Positions 42,121 through 49,392 of a DNA stretch of 64,000 nucleotides are shown in pieces (position 1 is the stretch's first letter; the number at the start of each line of letters is the position of its first letter). Source of the stretch: CAZSDU01 sp964605775 (GTDB lineage: Bacteria > Bacteroidota > Bacteroidia > Bacteroidales > FEN-979); contig CAZSDU010000010.1 in NCBI GenBank assembly GCA_964605775.1, forward strand, positions 24,005-88,004. The letters run 5' to 3'. The notes beneath the pieces are model-generated. The model was not told where the DNA came from. It did not search any database and worked only from the letters and a program-made list of their open reading frames with translations. The position numbers and the translations under genes were made by a program.

Positions 42121-43320
42121 ATGATGAAAGTAATAGAAGTTACTGATCGTAAAACACGACGCCGCTTCCTGGATATGGTAGAACATATCTACCAGGGAGA
42201 CTCCGTTTATGTACGTCCGCTGGACCGGGAGATAGAGGCGGTTTTTAATCCCTTGCAAAATACGTTTTTTAATCACGGGGAAGCATCCCGCTGGATTCTC
42301 TTGAATGACCGGAAAAAAGTCATTGGCCGGGTAGCTGCTTTTATCAATAACCGTAAAGCATATTCTTTTTCCCAGCCAACAGGAGGCATGGGTTTTTTTG
42401 AATGTATTAACGACAAGGATGCCGCTTTTCTGCTGTTCGACCAGGCCAGAAGCTGGCTGAGCGATAGGGGGATGCAGGCCATGGACGGCCCCATCAATTT
42501 TGGGGAAAACGATGTTTTCTGGGGATTGCTGATCGAGGGTTTTACTCATCCCGGCATCGGCATGAGCTATAATCCTCCTTACTATCGTGATTTTTTTGAA
42601 TCCTATGGCTTCCGCTTTTATTTTGAACAGGTTTCCAACCATCTCGATATGACAAAGCCTTTTCCGGAACGTTTCTGGAAAATTGCCGATTGGTCCATGA
42701 AAAAACCCGAGCTTCATTTTCGACATCTTGAACTGAAAAAGGCAGATCAGTTCATCCGGGATGTTAAGGAAATATATGACGACGCCTGGAAATTCCATGA
42801 AAATTTTACCCCGATGGACAGTGAGACCCTCCGCAAAGGACTGGAAAAAGCTAAGGATTTTGTTGATCCTGAGATGATCTGGCTGGCTTATTATCATGAA
42901 GAACCCGTGGCTTTTCTGATCATGTTCCCGGATGTCAATATGATCATCAAACATTTACACGGGAAACTTCATTTCATGAATCAGTTGAAATTTCTTTGGC
43001 TGAAGTACCGAAAGACCATGACCCGCGGACGCATTGTCATCATGGGAGTCAAACCGAAATACCAAAGGTTTGGAGTGGAATCCGGAATTTTCTGGCATCT
43101 GAATGAAGTGATGAAAAGAAATTCCCACATCAAAGAAATCGAACTTTCCTGGGTAGGTGATTTCAATCCCAAAATGCGCGCCCTTCACGAGTCGGTTGGT
43201 GCTACTTTTGCCAAACGGCATGTTACTTACCGTAAATTGTTTTCCGGGGAAGAAGCATTTCATCGTTCCACGATCATTCCCACCGATACAAAAGAAAAAG
43301 CGCTCAGACAACAAGCATAA
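42121..43320 (+). CDS. GNAT-fold acyltransferase-like protein (second copy of the family)
   Basis: 399 residues. Same architecture as the protein at 23715-24836: GPINFGENDVFWGLLIEGF and YNPPYYRDFFESYGF in the N-terminal half, and a GNAT acyl-CoA loop (IMGVKPKYQRFGVESG) followed by NPKMRALHESVGATFAKR. The substrate is unknown. Two adjacent ATGs (42121, 42124) could start it. It is a single-gene unit bounded by a promoter with heptad repeats upstream and a bidirectional terminator downstream. Confidence 0.78.
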   Translation: MMKVIEVTDRKTRRRFLDMVEHIYQGDSVYVRPLDREIEAVFNPLQNTFFNHGEASRWILLNDRKKVIGRVAAFINNRKAYSFSQPTGGMGFFECINDKDAAFLLFDQARSWLSDRGMQAMDGPINFGENDVFWGLLIEGFTHPGIGMSYNPPYYRDFFESYGFRFYFEQVSNHLDMTKPFPERFWKIADWSMKKPELHFRHLELKKADQFIRDVKEIYDDAWKFHENFTPMDSETLRKGLEKAKDFVDPEMIWLAYYHEEPVAFLIMFPDVNMIIKHLHGKLHFMNQLKFLWLKYRKTMTRGRIVIMGVKPKYQRFGVESGIFWHLNEVMKRNSHIKEIELSWVGDFNPKMRALHESVGATFAKRHVTYRKLFSGEEAFHRSTIIPTDTKEKALRQQA

Positions 43321-43326
43321 AAAAAA

Positions 43327-43355
43327 GCCGACCTTCAAAAGGCCGGCTTTTTTTT
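43327..43355. terminator. Bidirectional rho-independent terminator
   Basis: Stem GCCGACCTT / AAGGCCGGC with one mismatch and a CAA loop, an A-run on the left and eight Ts on the right (43348-43355). It separates the convergent GNAT-like and T9SS genes. Confidence 0.85.
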
Positions 43356-43372
43356 GGAAAAACGATCGTTGA

Positions 43373-45316
43373 TTACTTCACGATCATCTTGTTGGTGAAT
43401 TTCTGATCGCCAACGGTAATGGTGCAGAAATAAACGCCACTTCTGAGGTTTGAATTGTCGATGGCGAGTTTATGGGTTCCTTTCAGGACAACGCCATAAT
43501 CTTTTGATGCAATATTCTGACCGGCAACATTGGAAACGTTAAGGGTAACATTGCTGTTCCTGTCGGTGGTGACATCAAAATAAGCGGTTCCGGTGGAAGG
43601 GTTGGGATAGCAATTGGAAACCTTGCTGACCGATTGCTGATTTTCAGGAACACCAACGGGGAAATCAATGGTAATTCCCTTGGCATAAACATGGTAAACA
43701 GGATTATCGGCGCTGCTGCCAGTGCTGAAGATGTCTTCCACAGTGATAGGAATTTCAAAAACATTCGGACCGACTTCAAAAGAAATAGGAGCTGTGAAAT
43801 GGAAGAAACAGCTTCCCCAGAGGTCGGTTTCGGTAGTAACGTTTTCTGGGCCGACGATATGACCAGTAGTAACGCTGCGTCCGAAGAGGAAGATATCCGG
43901 GTTCAGGTTGAATTTCTGAGACCCCCAGAATTGATAATCGGAATCACCCCAGGTGCAGAATACCTTGGTGCCATCATAGGAACGGGAAGCCTGTAGCCTG
44001 TGGTCCCAGCCAACATTGCCTGAAGAGGAGGTGTAAGGGCTGTTATCTTCATCTACATCATCTGTCCAGCAGGTATCAATATGATAAGCGTTCCAGTTGT
44101 CGCTGGCATCCTGCCAGATTTCCACGTAGTTGTTGTCGGCATGATATTTTACTCCGCCGTAGGTAACAGACCAATAGTAATTTAAAGAGTCGAGGTCAGC
44201 GCTGGCTGCACCGCACACGATGGCAAAAATATGGGGTTTGTTCAGGCAGTCAACGGTAATGGCGAAATCGGTGAACATGGGTTTGTAGGTTACTTCATCC
44301 CAGGTGGGATAAATCCAGTCGGTGATTTCAGGTAGCGTGGAGAAATCGAAATAGGGAAGCTGATCCCATGTTGCGCCGCCATCCACTGTTTTGAAAATAA
44401 TGGGGGTCCAGGCCGGTTTGTCATCGGGACGGATATCAGAACCACGAACGAAAGCATATCCGACGGTACCGTCATTGTTCCATGCCATATGGGCATCACC
44501 GAAGAAAGTATTCAGAGTGTAATCGGAGGAACGGGTGATCAGGTCATCCAGGCTGATATCAACGCCGGTCCAGTCAAGGGTGCCGCCGGCATTCAGTTCG
44601 CCGTTGCGGATCATGAGGGTTGAGGAGGTATAATCACCTGCATAACCATCGCCGCAGAAATGCACCATATTGTCTTCGGTAGCGGTGAGTCCCTGGCGGA
44701 GGAGTTCGCCCATGGTGCATGGATCCAGTTGCTCATCAACGTGAGTGCCATCATATTGAACGCTGGCCATGAAGGTGTTGATCCAATCAGCACCATCGGT
44801 TTGAGGGCCATTCATAACCGCAATGGCGTTATTGATATCGGTATTGCCTGTCGGGTTCAGAAGGACGCCCGAAGGATAGCGGTGACGAATACCACTGGCT
44901 GTTCCGGTTTTCTTGATCCAGGTTACGCCCTGATCGAGGGAATAGCTGTTGGCCAGGTCATTCCCGGTGAGGTAGGTCATTAGCGGATAAGCGGTGGAGT
45001 TGTTGCCACGGTAAGTTGCCATGATGGCATTCAGGTTGTAATCATACCAGAGACATCTTTGCTGTGGAATCAGCAGGGTAAAAGCATTAATCGAAGAGCC
45101 GATCCATGTGGTATCGATGGTGGCTTTCGTGGCTTTCGGACGGCTGATCTGAACCGGGTTTGCTACCGTGGGATTCGGAACAGCGTTGTCGATGGTTGTG
45201 ACCGCATAAGGATGGGCGGTTTTGCTATACTTTTCAGCTTTTAAAGCTGGTTTCTGCGCCATGGTCGTTCCCATGAAAGCCAGGGCAAAAACAAAGAGTA
45301 GAAGTGTTCTCATCAT
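43373..45316 (-). CDS. T9SS-secreted BNR-like protein
   Basis: 647 residues. Signal peptide (MMRTLLLFVFALAFMGTTMAQ). The central region has propeller-like repeats (YSLDQGVTWIKK, FKTVDGGATWDQL) and many Trp/Asp-rich strands. The C-terminal ~80 residues are a type A sorting domain (YPNPSTGTAYFDVTT then LRSGVYFCTITVGDQKFTNKMIVK region). Predicted to be a surface or secreted protein of unknown target. A minus-strand TATCTTTG lies 56 bp upstream of the ATG, and a terminator follows the stop. Confidence 0.86.
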   Translation of the reverse strand: MMRTLLLFVFALAFMGTTMAQKPALKAEKYSKTAHPYAVTTIDNAVPNPTVANPVQISRPKATKATIDTTWIGSSINAFTLLIPQQRCLWYDYNLNAIMATYRGNNSTAYPLMTYLTGNDLANSYSLDQGVTWIKKTGTASGIRHRYPSGVLLNPTGNTDINNAIAVMNGPQTDGADWINTFMASVQYDGTHVDEQLDPCTMGELLRQGLTATEDNMVHFCGDGYAGDYTSSTLMIRNGELNAGGTLDWTGVDISLDDLITRSSDYTLNTFFGDAHMAWNNDGTVGYAFVRGSDIRPDDKPAWTPIIFKTVDGGATWDQLPYFDFSTLPEITDWIYPTWDEVTYKPMFTDFAITVDCLNKPHIFAIVCGAASADLDSLNYYWSVTYGGVKYHADNNYVEIWQDASDNWNAYHIDTCWTDDVDEDNSPYTSSSGNVGWDHRLQASRSYDGTKVFCTWGDSDYQFWGSQKFNLNPDIFLFGRSVTTGHIVGPENVTTETDLWGSCFFHFTAPISFEVGPNVFEIPITVEDIFSTGSSADNPVYHVYAKGITIDFPVGVPENQQSVSKVSNCYPNPSTGTAYFDVTTDRNSNVTLNVSNVAGQNIASKDYGVVLKGTHKLAIDNSNLRSGVYFCTITVGDQKFTNKMIVK

Positions 45317-45371
45317 TTTTTTGGTTTTGGTTGATAATAATTAATTTAAAAATATGATCGTTTACCTGTGA

Positions 45372-45379
45372 CAAAGATA
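45372..45379 (-). promoter_or_regulatory. Bacteroidota -7 promoter element for T9SS protein gene
   Basis: Minus-strand TATCTTTG, an exact TAnnTTTG match, 56 bp before the ATG at 45316. Confidence 0.5.
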
Positions 45380-45420
45380 AAAACTTTTCAATTAAAAAGT
45401 CAAAAAGACTTAATTTTTTT

Positions 45421-45428
45421 TATTTTTG
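45421..45428 (+). promoter_or_regulatory. Bacteroidota -7 promoter element for the ccm operon
   Basis: TATTTTTG matches TAnnTTTG exactly, 23 bp before the ATG at 45452. Its position makes the longer frame start at 45368 impossible for this transcript. Confidence 0.55.
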
Positions 45429-45451
45429 GTATTCTTTCTGATACCCGATGT

Positions 45452-46111
45452 ATGCTTTTTTTGGAGATAAAGAGTCTCATGGCGAAAGAATTCAGGCTGG
45501 AACTGAGACAAAAGTACGTGGTTAACGGGATTCTCCTCTATCTGATCTCGACGGTTTTCGTAGCCTATCTTGCATTTGAGGGAGTCATCAGTCCCGAACT
45601 GTGGAATTCCCTATTCTGGATCATTCTGCTTTTTGTGGCAGTCAACGGGATCTCGAAAAGTTTTCTCCAGGAAAGTTCAGCCCGCTACCTTTATTATTAT
45701 ACCCTGGTGAGTCCACAGGCCATCGTGGTTTCAAAAATTCTTTATAATATGCTGCTGATGCTTTTGCTGTCATGCGTTTCCCTGGGACTATTCATTCTTT
45801 TTATGGGATACCCTTTGGTAGATTTCCCTCTTTTTTTGTTTTCCCTGATCCTTGGCAGTATGGGGCTTTCTTCTATGCTCACGATGATCGCTGCCATTGC
45901 TTCCCGGGCAAGTCAGAATTTTTCCCTGATAGCCATCCTGAGTTTTCCCATAGTTTTGCCTTTATTGCTTACGCTGATGGAAGTTTCCTCAGCCGCCCTG
46001 GGAAATGTTCACGCGGAAGGAGGGACGGGACTGATCTTCATCCTGATCAGCATTGACCTGGGGGTCATCATACTGGCATATGTTTTATTTCCTTACCTTT
46101 GGAGGGATTGA
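45452..46111 (+). CDS. ccmB: Heme exporter protein CcmB
   Basis: 219 residues from ATG 45452; the frame is open to 45368 but that start lies upstream of the promoter element. Six transmembrane helices with the CcmB features EFRLELRQKYVVNGILLY near the N-terminus and ESSARYLYYYTLVSPQAIVVSKILYN in the middle. CcmB is the permease of the CcmAB ABC complex that releases heme-loaded CcmE in cytochrome c maturation System I. The ATPase gene ccmA is not in the window. ccmC follows 49 bp on, across a heptad repeat array. Confidence 0.9.
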   Translation: MLFLEIKSLMAKEFRLELRQKYVVNGILLYLISTVFVAYLAFEGVISPELWNSLFWIILLFVAVNGISKSFLQESSARYLYYYTLVSPQAIVVSKILYNMLLMLLLSCVSLGLFILFMGYPLVDFPLFLFSLILGSMGLSSMLTMIAAIASRASQNFSLIAILSFPIVLPLLLTLMEVSSAALGNVHAEGGTGLIFILISIDLGVIILAYVLFPYLWRD

Positions 46112-46154
46112 TTCAATGAAGAATTAGGAATGAGGAATTAAAAATTAATTAATT
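46106..46154. repeat. Seven 7-bp units across the ccmB stop and spacer
   Basis: GATTGAT, TCAATGA, AGAATTA, GGAATGA, GGAATTA, AAAATTA, ATTAATT in direct register. The first unit contains the ccmB stop codon; the last ends 6 bp before the ccmC ATG. Units are degenerate, so moderate confidence. Confidence 0.6.
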
Positions 46155-46160
46155 TTCTTG

Positions 46161-46847
46161 ATGATATTCAGGAATTACTGGTGGAAATTGCTTGCAGGTG
46201 TCCTTCTGCTTTATGCTGTTATCTATGGATTTGTCGTGGAGGTTCCGGATACCATGATTCAGGAAAGTATGCGTAATCTTTTTTATCATGTGGGCATGTG
46301 GTTTGGGATGTTTGTTATGCTCATTGCTTCTTTTGTTTTCAGTTTGCGTTACCTCAGCGGATTTCAGATCAAGGAGGATATTTATGCGGTAGAAGCAGTC
46401 AATGTCGGATTGATGTTCGGATTTCTGGGTATTCTGTCGGGGATGGTATGGGCAAATTTCACCTGGGGCGCTCCCTGGGTGAAAGACCCGAAAATTAATG
46501 GCACCGCGGTTGGTATGTTCATCTATCTGGCTTATATGGTGTTGCGCAGCGCTATTGAAGACAGGCAGAAACGGGCTAAAATTTCCGCCGTTTATAATGT
46601 TTTTGCATTTGTTCTCTGGATCGTATTCGTCCTGATTCTCCCGCGCCTGTCGGGGGAAAGTATCCACCCGGGAAAAGAAGCGCCGCCGGTTTTACCGATG
46701 CATCTGGATCCCGGTTTGCGAATGGTGTTTTATCCTGCCATGCTGGGCTGGATTCTGCTTGGCTGCTGGATTCTGCAGATAAGAATCAGAATTAGAAAGA
46801 TCAAAGTGGCCTTGGAAGAAGCCGAAATCGTAAATCGTAAATCGTAA
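46161..46847 (+). CDS. ccmC: Heme handling protein CcmC
   Basis: 228 residues from ATG 46161 (a TTG directly before it is not needed). Six transmembrane helices with the tryptophan-rich loop WGAPWVKDP (102-110) and heme-ligand histidines His43 and His181 on either side, as in the heme handling protein family. CcmC loads heme onto CcmE. The tryptophan motif is somewhat reduced (WVKD rather than WVWD). The last residues (IVNRKS) are encoded by the AAATCGT heptad array that runs past the stop. Confidence 0.92.
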   Translation: MIFRNYWWKLLAGVLLLYAVIYGFVVEVPDTMIQESMRNLFYHVGMWFGMFVMLIASFVFSLRYLSGFQIKEDIYAVEAVNVGLMFGFLGILSGMVWANFTWGAPWVKDPKINGTAVGMFIYLAYMVLRSAIEDRQKRAKISAVYNVFAFVLWIVFVLILPRLSGESIHPGKEAPPVLPMHLDPGLRMVFYPAMLGWILLGCWILQIRIRIRKIKVALEEAEIVNRKS

Positions 46848-46859
46848 ATCGTAAATTGT
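46825..46859. repeat. Five 7-bp AAATCGT units across the ccmC stop
   Basis: Four exact AAATCGT units and one AAATTGT, in register from 46825. The first 23 bases are the last codons and stop of ccmC; the array ends 4 bp before the ATG of the ccmD-like ORF. Confidence 0.92.
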
Positions 46860-46863
46860 TAAG

Positions 46864-47010
46864 ATGGATAATTGCGGAAAAATTTTTATCGTCGTAGCCG
46901 TTTTAGGGCTCATCCTTGCCGGGATTTTTATATATCTTATGGTAATGGATAGAAAATTAACCCGGCTTGAAAAGGAAATGAATAATATAAAACCGGATAA
47001 GGAACATTGA
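46864..47010 (+). CDS. CcmD-like small membrane protein
   Basis: 48 residues, too short for most gene finders. A single transmembrane helix (about residues 7-28, IFIVVAVLGLILAGIFIYLMVM) is followed by a basic, charged tail (DRKLTRLEKEMNNIK). Size, topology and place between ccmC and ccmE match CcmD, which stabilises the CcmABC-CcmE complex. Sequence is too short to prove homology. Its stop overlaps the TTG start of ccmE (TTGA). Confidence 0.7.
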   Translation: MDNCGKIFIVVAVLGLILAGIFIYLMVMDRKLTRLEKEMNNIKPDKEH

Positions 47011-47411
47011 AGACCATACACATTATTATTATAATGGTCGTCGTGGTGACCACTGCCATTGTGATCAGCACCATGACAAATTCCGGCACTTATGCTGATT
47101 TTGAAGAAGCTGCCGGTCAACCCGACAGGGCATTCAGCATTATTGGTACCCTTGATCACCACAGTCCGATCTTATATGATGCCCCTGATGACCCCAACCG
47201 ATTTAGTTTTTATATGATTGACGGCAAAGGGAAAAAAAGCAGGGTGGTATACCAGAATGCAAAACCCCAGGATTTTGAAAAATCAGAAAAAGTGGTGGTG
47301 ATCGGAAAAATGAAAGGCGATTATTTTCTGGCCCAAAGCCTTCTGCTTAAGTGTCCGTCAAAATACAACGATAAGAAACCTTCCCAATTCGGAAACAAAA
47401 AATTTGGCTGA
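47007..47411 (+). CDS. ccmE: Cytochrome c maturation heme chaperone CcmE, CxxxY variant
   Basis: 134 residues. An N-terminal membrane anchor (~3-22) is followed by the OB-fold domain (FSIIGTLDHHSPILYD, RFSFYMIDGKGKKSRVVY, VVVIGKMKGDYFLAQSLLLK). In standard CcmE, heme is bound covalently by His in HxxxY. Here the site reads LLLKCPSKY, with Cys116 and Tyr120, the CxxxY type described for archaea and some bacteria (a variant System I). The start is TTG overlapping the ccmD-like stop; an ATG at 47034 would shorten the anchor. Confidence 0.88.
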   Translation: MKTIHIIIIMVVVVTTAIVISTMTNSGTYADFEEAAGQPDRAFSIIGTLDHHSPILYDAPDDPNRFSFYMIDGKGKKSRVVYQNAKPQDFEKSEKVVVIGKMKGDYFLAQSLLLKCPSKYNDKKPSQFGNKKFG

Positions 47412-47439
47412 AAATCAAAAATCGTAAATCGTAAATCGA
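47412..47439. repeat. AAATCGT-type 7-bp array between ccmE and ubiD
   Basis: AAATCAA, AAATCGT, AAATCGT, AAATCGA in register immediately after the ccmE stop and up to 2 bp from the ubiD TTG start. The same heptamer is found at 46825-46859 and, in sense orientation, upstream of ettA. Confidence 0.85.
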
Positions 47440-47441
47440 AT

Positions 47442-49337
47442 TTGGCTTACAAATCATTATCCCATTTCATTCATGTCCTTGAACAGGCGGGGGAACTCTT
47501 AAGGATCAGGGAACTTGTTTCTCCCCGGCTCGAGATTACGGAAATTGCAGACCGCATGGTGAAATCCGGTGGTAAAGCCTTGTTGTTTGAGCACAATGGC
47601 AGTGATTTTCCGCTTCTGATCAATGCCTTTGCCTCCGATCGAAGGATTTGCCTGGCTCTGGGCGTGAAAAACCTGGAGGAAGTGGGGCTGGAAATAACCA
47701 GGGTCATCAATAAATTTCAGGGCGCGAAAACCGGATTTTTTGATAAGCTTCGCGTTTTGTCTTCCCTGGGAAAGCTGTCATCCTGGTTGCCGGAAGTGTC
47801 AGGCAGAAAAGGCGAATGTCAGGAGAGGGTCATGTCCCCACCCGATCTGACCAGGCTGCCGGTTCTGACCTGCTGGCCTGCTGACGGGGGGCCGTTTATC
47901 ACGCTGCCTTGCGTACATACAAAAGATCCAGAAACAGGGATGAGAAATCTCGGCATGTACCGCATGCAGGTTTTTGGTCCTCAGCTCAGTGGTATGCACT
48001 GGCATCTTCACAAGGGTTCTGCAGCGCATTACAGGAAATACAAAGCACTTAAAAAGCGAATGCCGGTTTCAGTCACGTTGGGAGGAGATCCTGCGTATGC
48101 CTATGCAGCCACTGCTCCTTTGCCTGAAAACATAGATGAATACATCCTGGCCGGGTTTTTAAGGAAGAAAAAAGTTGAACTGGTCAAATGCCTGACCAAT
48201 GACCTTGAAGTCCCGGCTGATGTGGATTTTGTCATCGAAGGCTATGTGGATCCTCAAGAAGATCTAATCCTTGAGGGACCTTTCGGGGATCATACCGGTT
48301 TCTATTCCCTGGCCGACTATTACCCCCGCTTTCATGTGGAATGTATTTCTTTTCGAAACCATGCCGTATATCCCGCGACCATTGTAGGTGTTCCTCCCCA
48401 GGAAGACCAATGGATAGGCAAGGCCACAGAGAAGATTTTCCTTACCCCTATGAAAATGTCATTGGTCCCTGAACTGCTCGATATCCATATGCCAGCGCAA
48501 GGAATCTTTCATAATATTGTCCTGGTGAAAATCAGCAGCCATTATCCCGGTCAGGCCGTGAAAGTGATGAATGCCCTTTGGGGAGCGGGACAAATGATGT
48601 TCAATAAAATCATGGTGGTTACAGATGCAGAGATCAGCCTGAATGATTATTATGCATTGGCGGAAATCATTTCCAAGCAGGTTGATCTGCAACGCGATAT
48701 CCATATTATCCATGGACCTGTGGATGTCCTGGATCATTCCAGCGACCAATTCGCTTATGGAAGCAAAATGGGCATCGATGCTACACTGAAACAGGAGCTT
48801 CCGATGGGTACCTTGGTTTCCGGGTCACCTCCGGAGTTTGACAGGGAAAGCCTTATACTCAGATTTCCCGAGATCAATTCAATACATGACAGGCTATTGT
48901 TGAAGGGTATTTCGATACTTTTCCTGTTTGTGAAGAAAAACAAAAGGAATCATTTGCGTCAGCTTGCCCGGGAGATCATGGAAATGGAAAGGATGGCAAA
49001 AGTAAAATTTGTCGTTTTCATGGATTCCAATGCCGAAAAGGCCGCTGATCCTGTCATCATCTGGCTGGCTGCCAATAACCTTGACCCGATGCGGGATAGT
49101 TTTATGATAAAAGCACAAAATGATGTCTCTGACCCGGTTCTTTTCTTTGATTGCACAAGAAAAACCCTTGAAATGGACGGGTTTTCACGAGATTGGCCGA
49201 ATGTGATTGTCATGTCTGACGCGGTGATCCGTGACGTTGATAAAAAATGGGATGCCTATGAGATTGGGGATTTTGTAGCTTCCCCTTCTTTATTTTATAA
49301 ATCATTGATAATCAATGACGGGGCAAACGTTTTATAA
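47442..49337 (+). CDS. UbiD-family decarboxylase (probable menaquinone-pathway decarboxylase)
   Basis: 631 residues. UbiD-fold prenylated-FMN decarboxylase: LEITEIADRMVKSGGKALLFE at the start, the LTCWPADGGPFITLP and GMYRMQVFG segments, and the EGPFGDHTGFYS signature. The long form resembles the decarboxylases assigned to the futalosine menaquinone route. The substrate is inferred, not shown. The start is TTG at 47442; the frame has a stop at 47409 and no ATG between. It shares an operon with ccm genes, linking quinone and cytochrome c formation in respiration. UbiX is not in view. Confidence 0.87.
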   Translation: MAYKSLSHFIHVLEQAGELLRIRELVSPRLEITEIADRMVKSGGKALLFEHNGSDFPLLINAFASDRRICLALGVKNLEEVGLEITRVINKFQGAKTGFFDKLRVLSSLGKLSSWLPEVSGRKGECQERVMSPPDLTRLPVLTCWPADGGPFITLPCVHTKDPETGMRNLGMYRMQVFGPQLSGMHWHLHKGSAAHYRKYKALKKRMPVSVTLGGDPAYAYAATAPLPENIDEYILAGFLRKKKVELVKCLTNDLEVPADVDFVIEGYVDPQEDLILEGPFGDHTGFYSLADYYPRFHVECISFRNHAVYPATIVGVPPQEDQWIGKATEKIFLTPMKMSLVPELLDIHMPAQGIFHNIVLVKISSHYPGQAVKVMNALWGAGQMMFNKIMVVTDAEISLNDYYALAEIISKQVDLQRDIHIIHGPVDVLDHSSDQFAYGSKMGIDATLKQELPMGTLVSGSPPEFDRESLILRFPEINSIHDRLLLKGISILFLFVKKNKRNHLRQLAREIMEMERMAKVKFVVFMDSNAEKAADPVIIWLAANNLDPMRDSFMIKAQNDVSDPVLFFDCTRKTLEMDGFSRDWPNVIVMSDAVIRDVDKKWDAYEIGDFVASPSLFYKSLIINDGANVL

Positions 49338-49367
49338 TTTTTTTTCATAAAAATCTTTTAAATTTTA

Positions 49368-49375
49368 TATCTTTG
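49368..49375 (+). promoter_or_regulatory. Bacteroidota -7 promoter element for TonB receptor gene
   Basis: TATCTTTG matches TAnnTTTG exactly, 17 bp before the ATG at 49393. Confidence 0.5.
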
Positions 49376-49392
49376 GCACTTAATTGGATGGC

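Noticed and set aside
42088..42954. 288-codon minus-strand frame opposite the GNAT-like gene
   Set aside because: Antisense shadow: the plus-strand frame has GNAT motifs, a promoter and a terminator, whereas this one has none.
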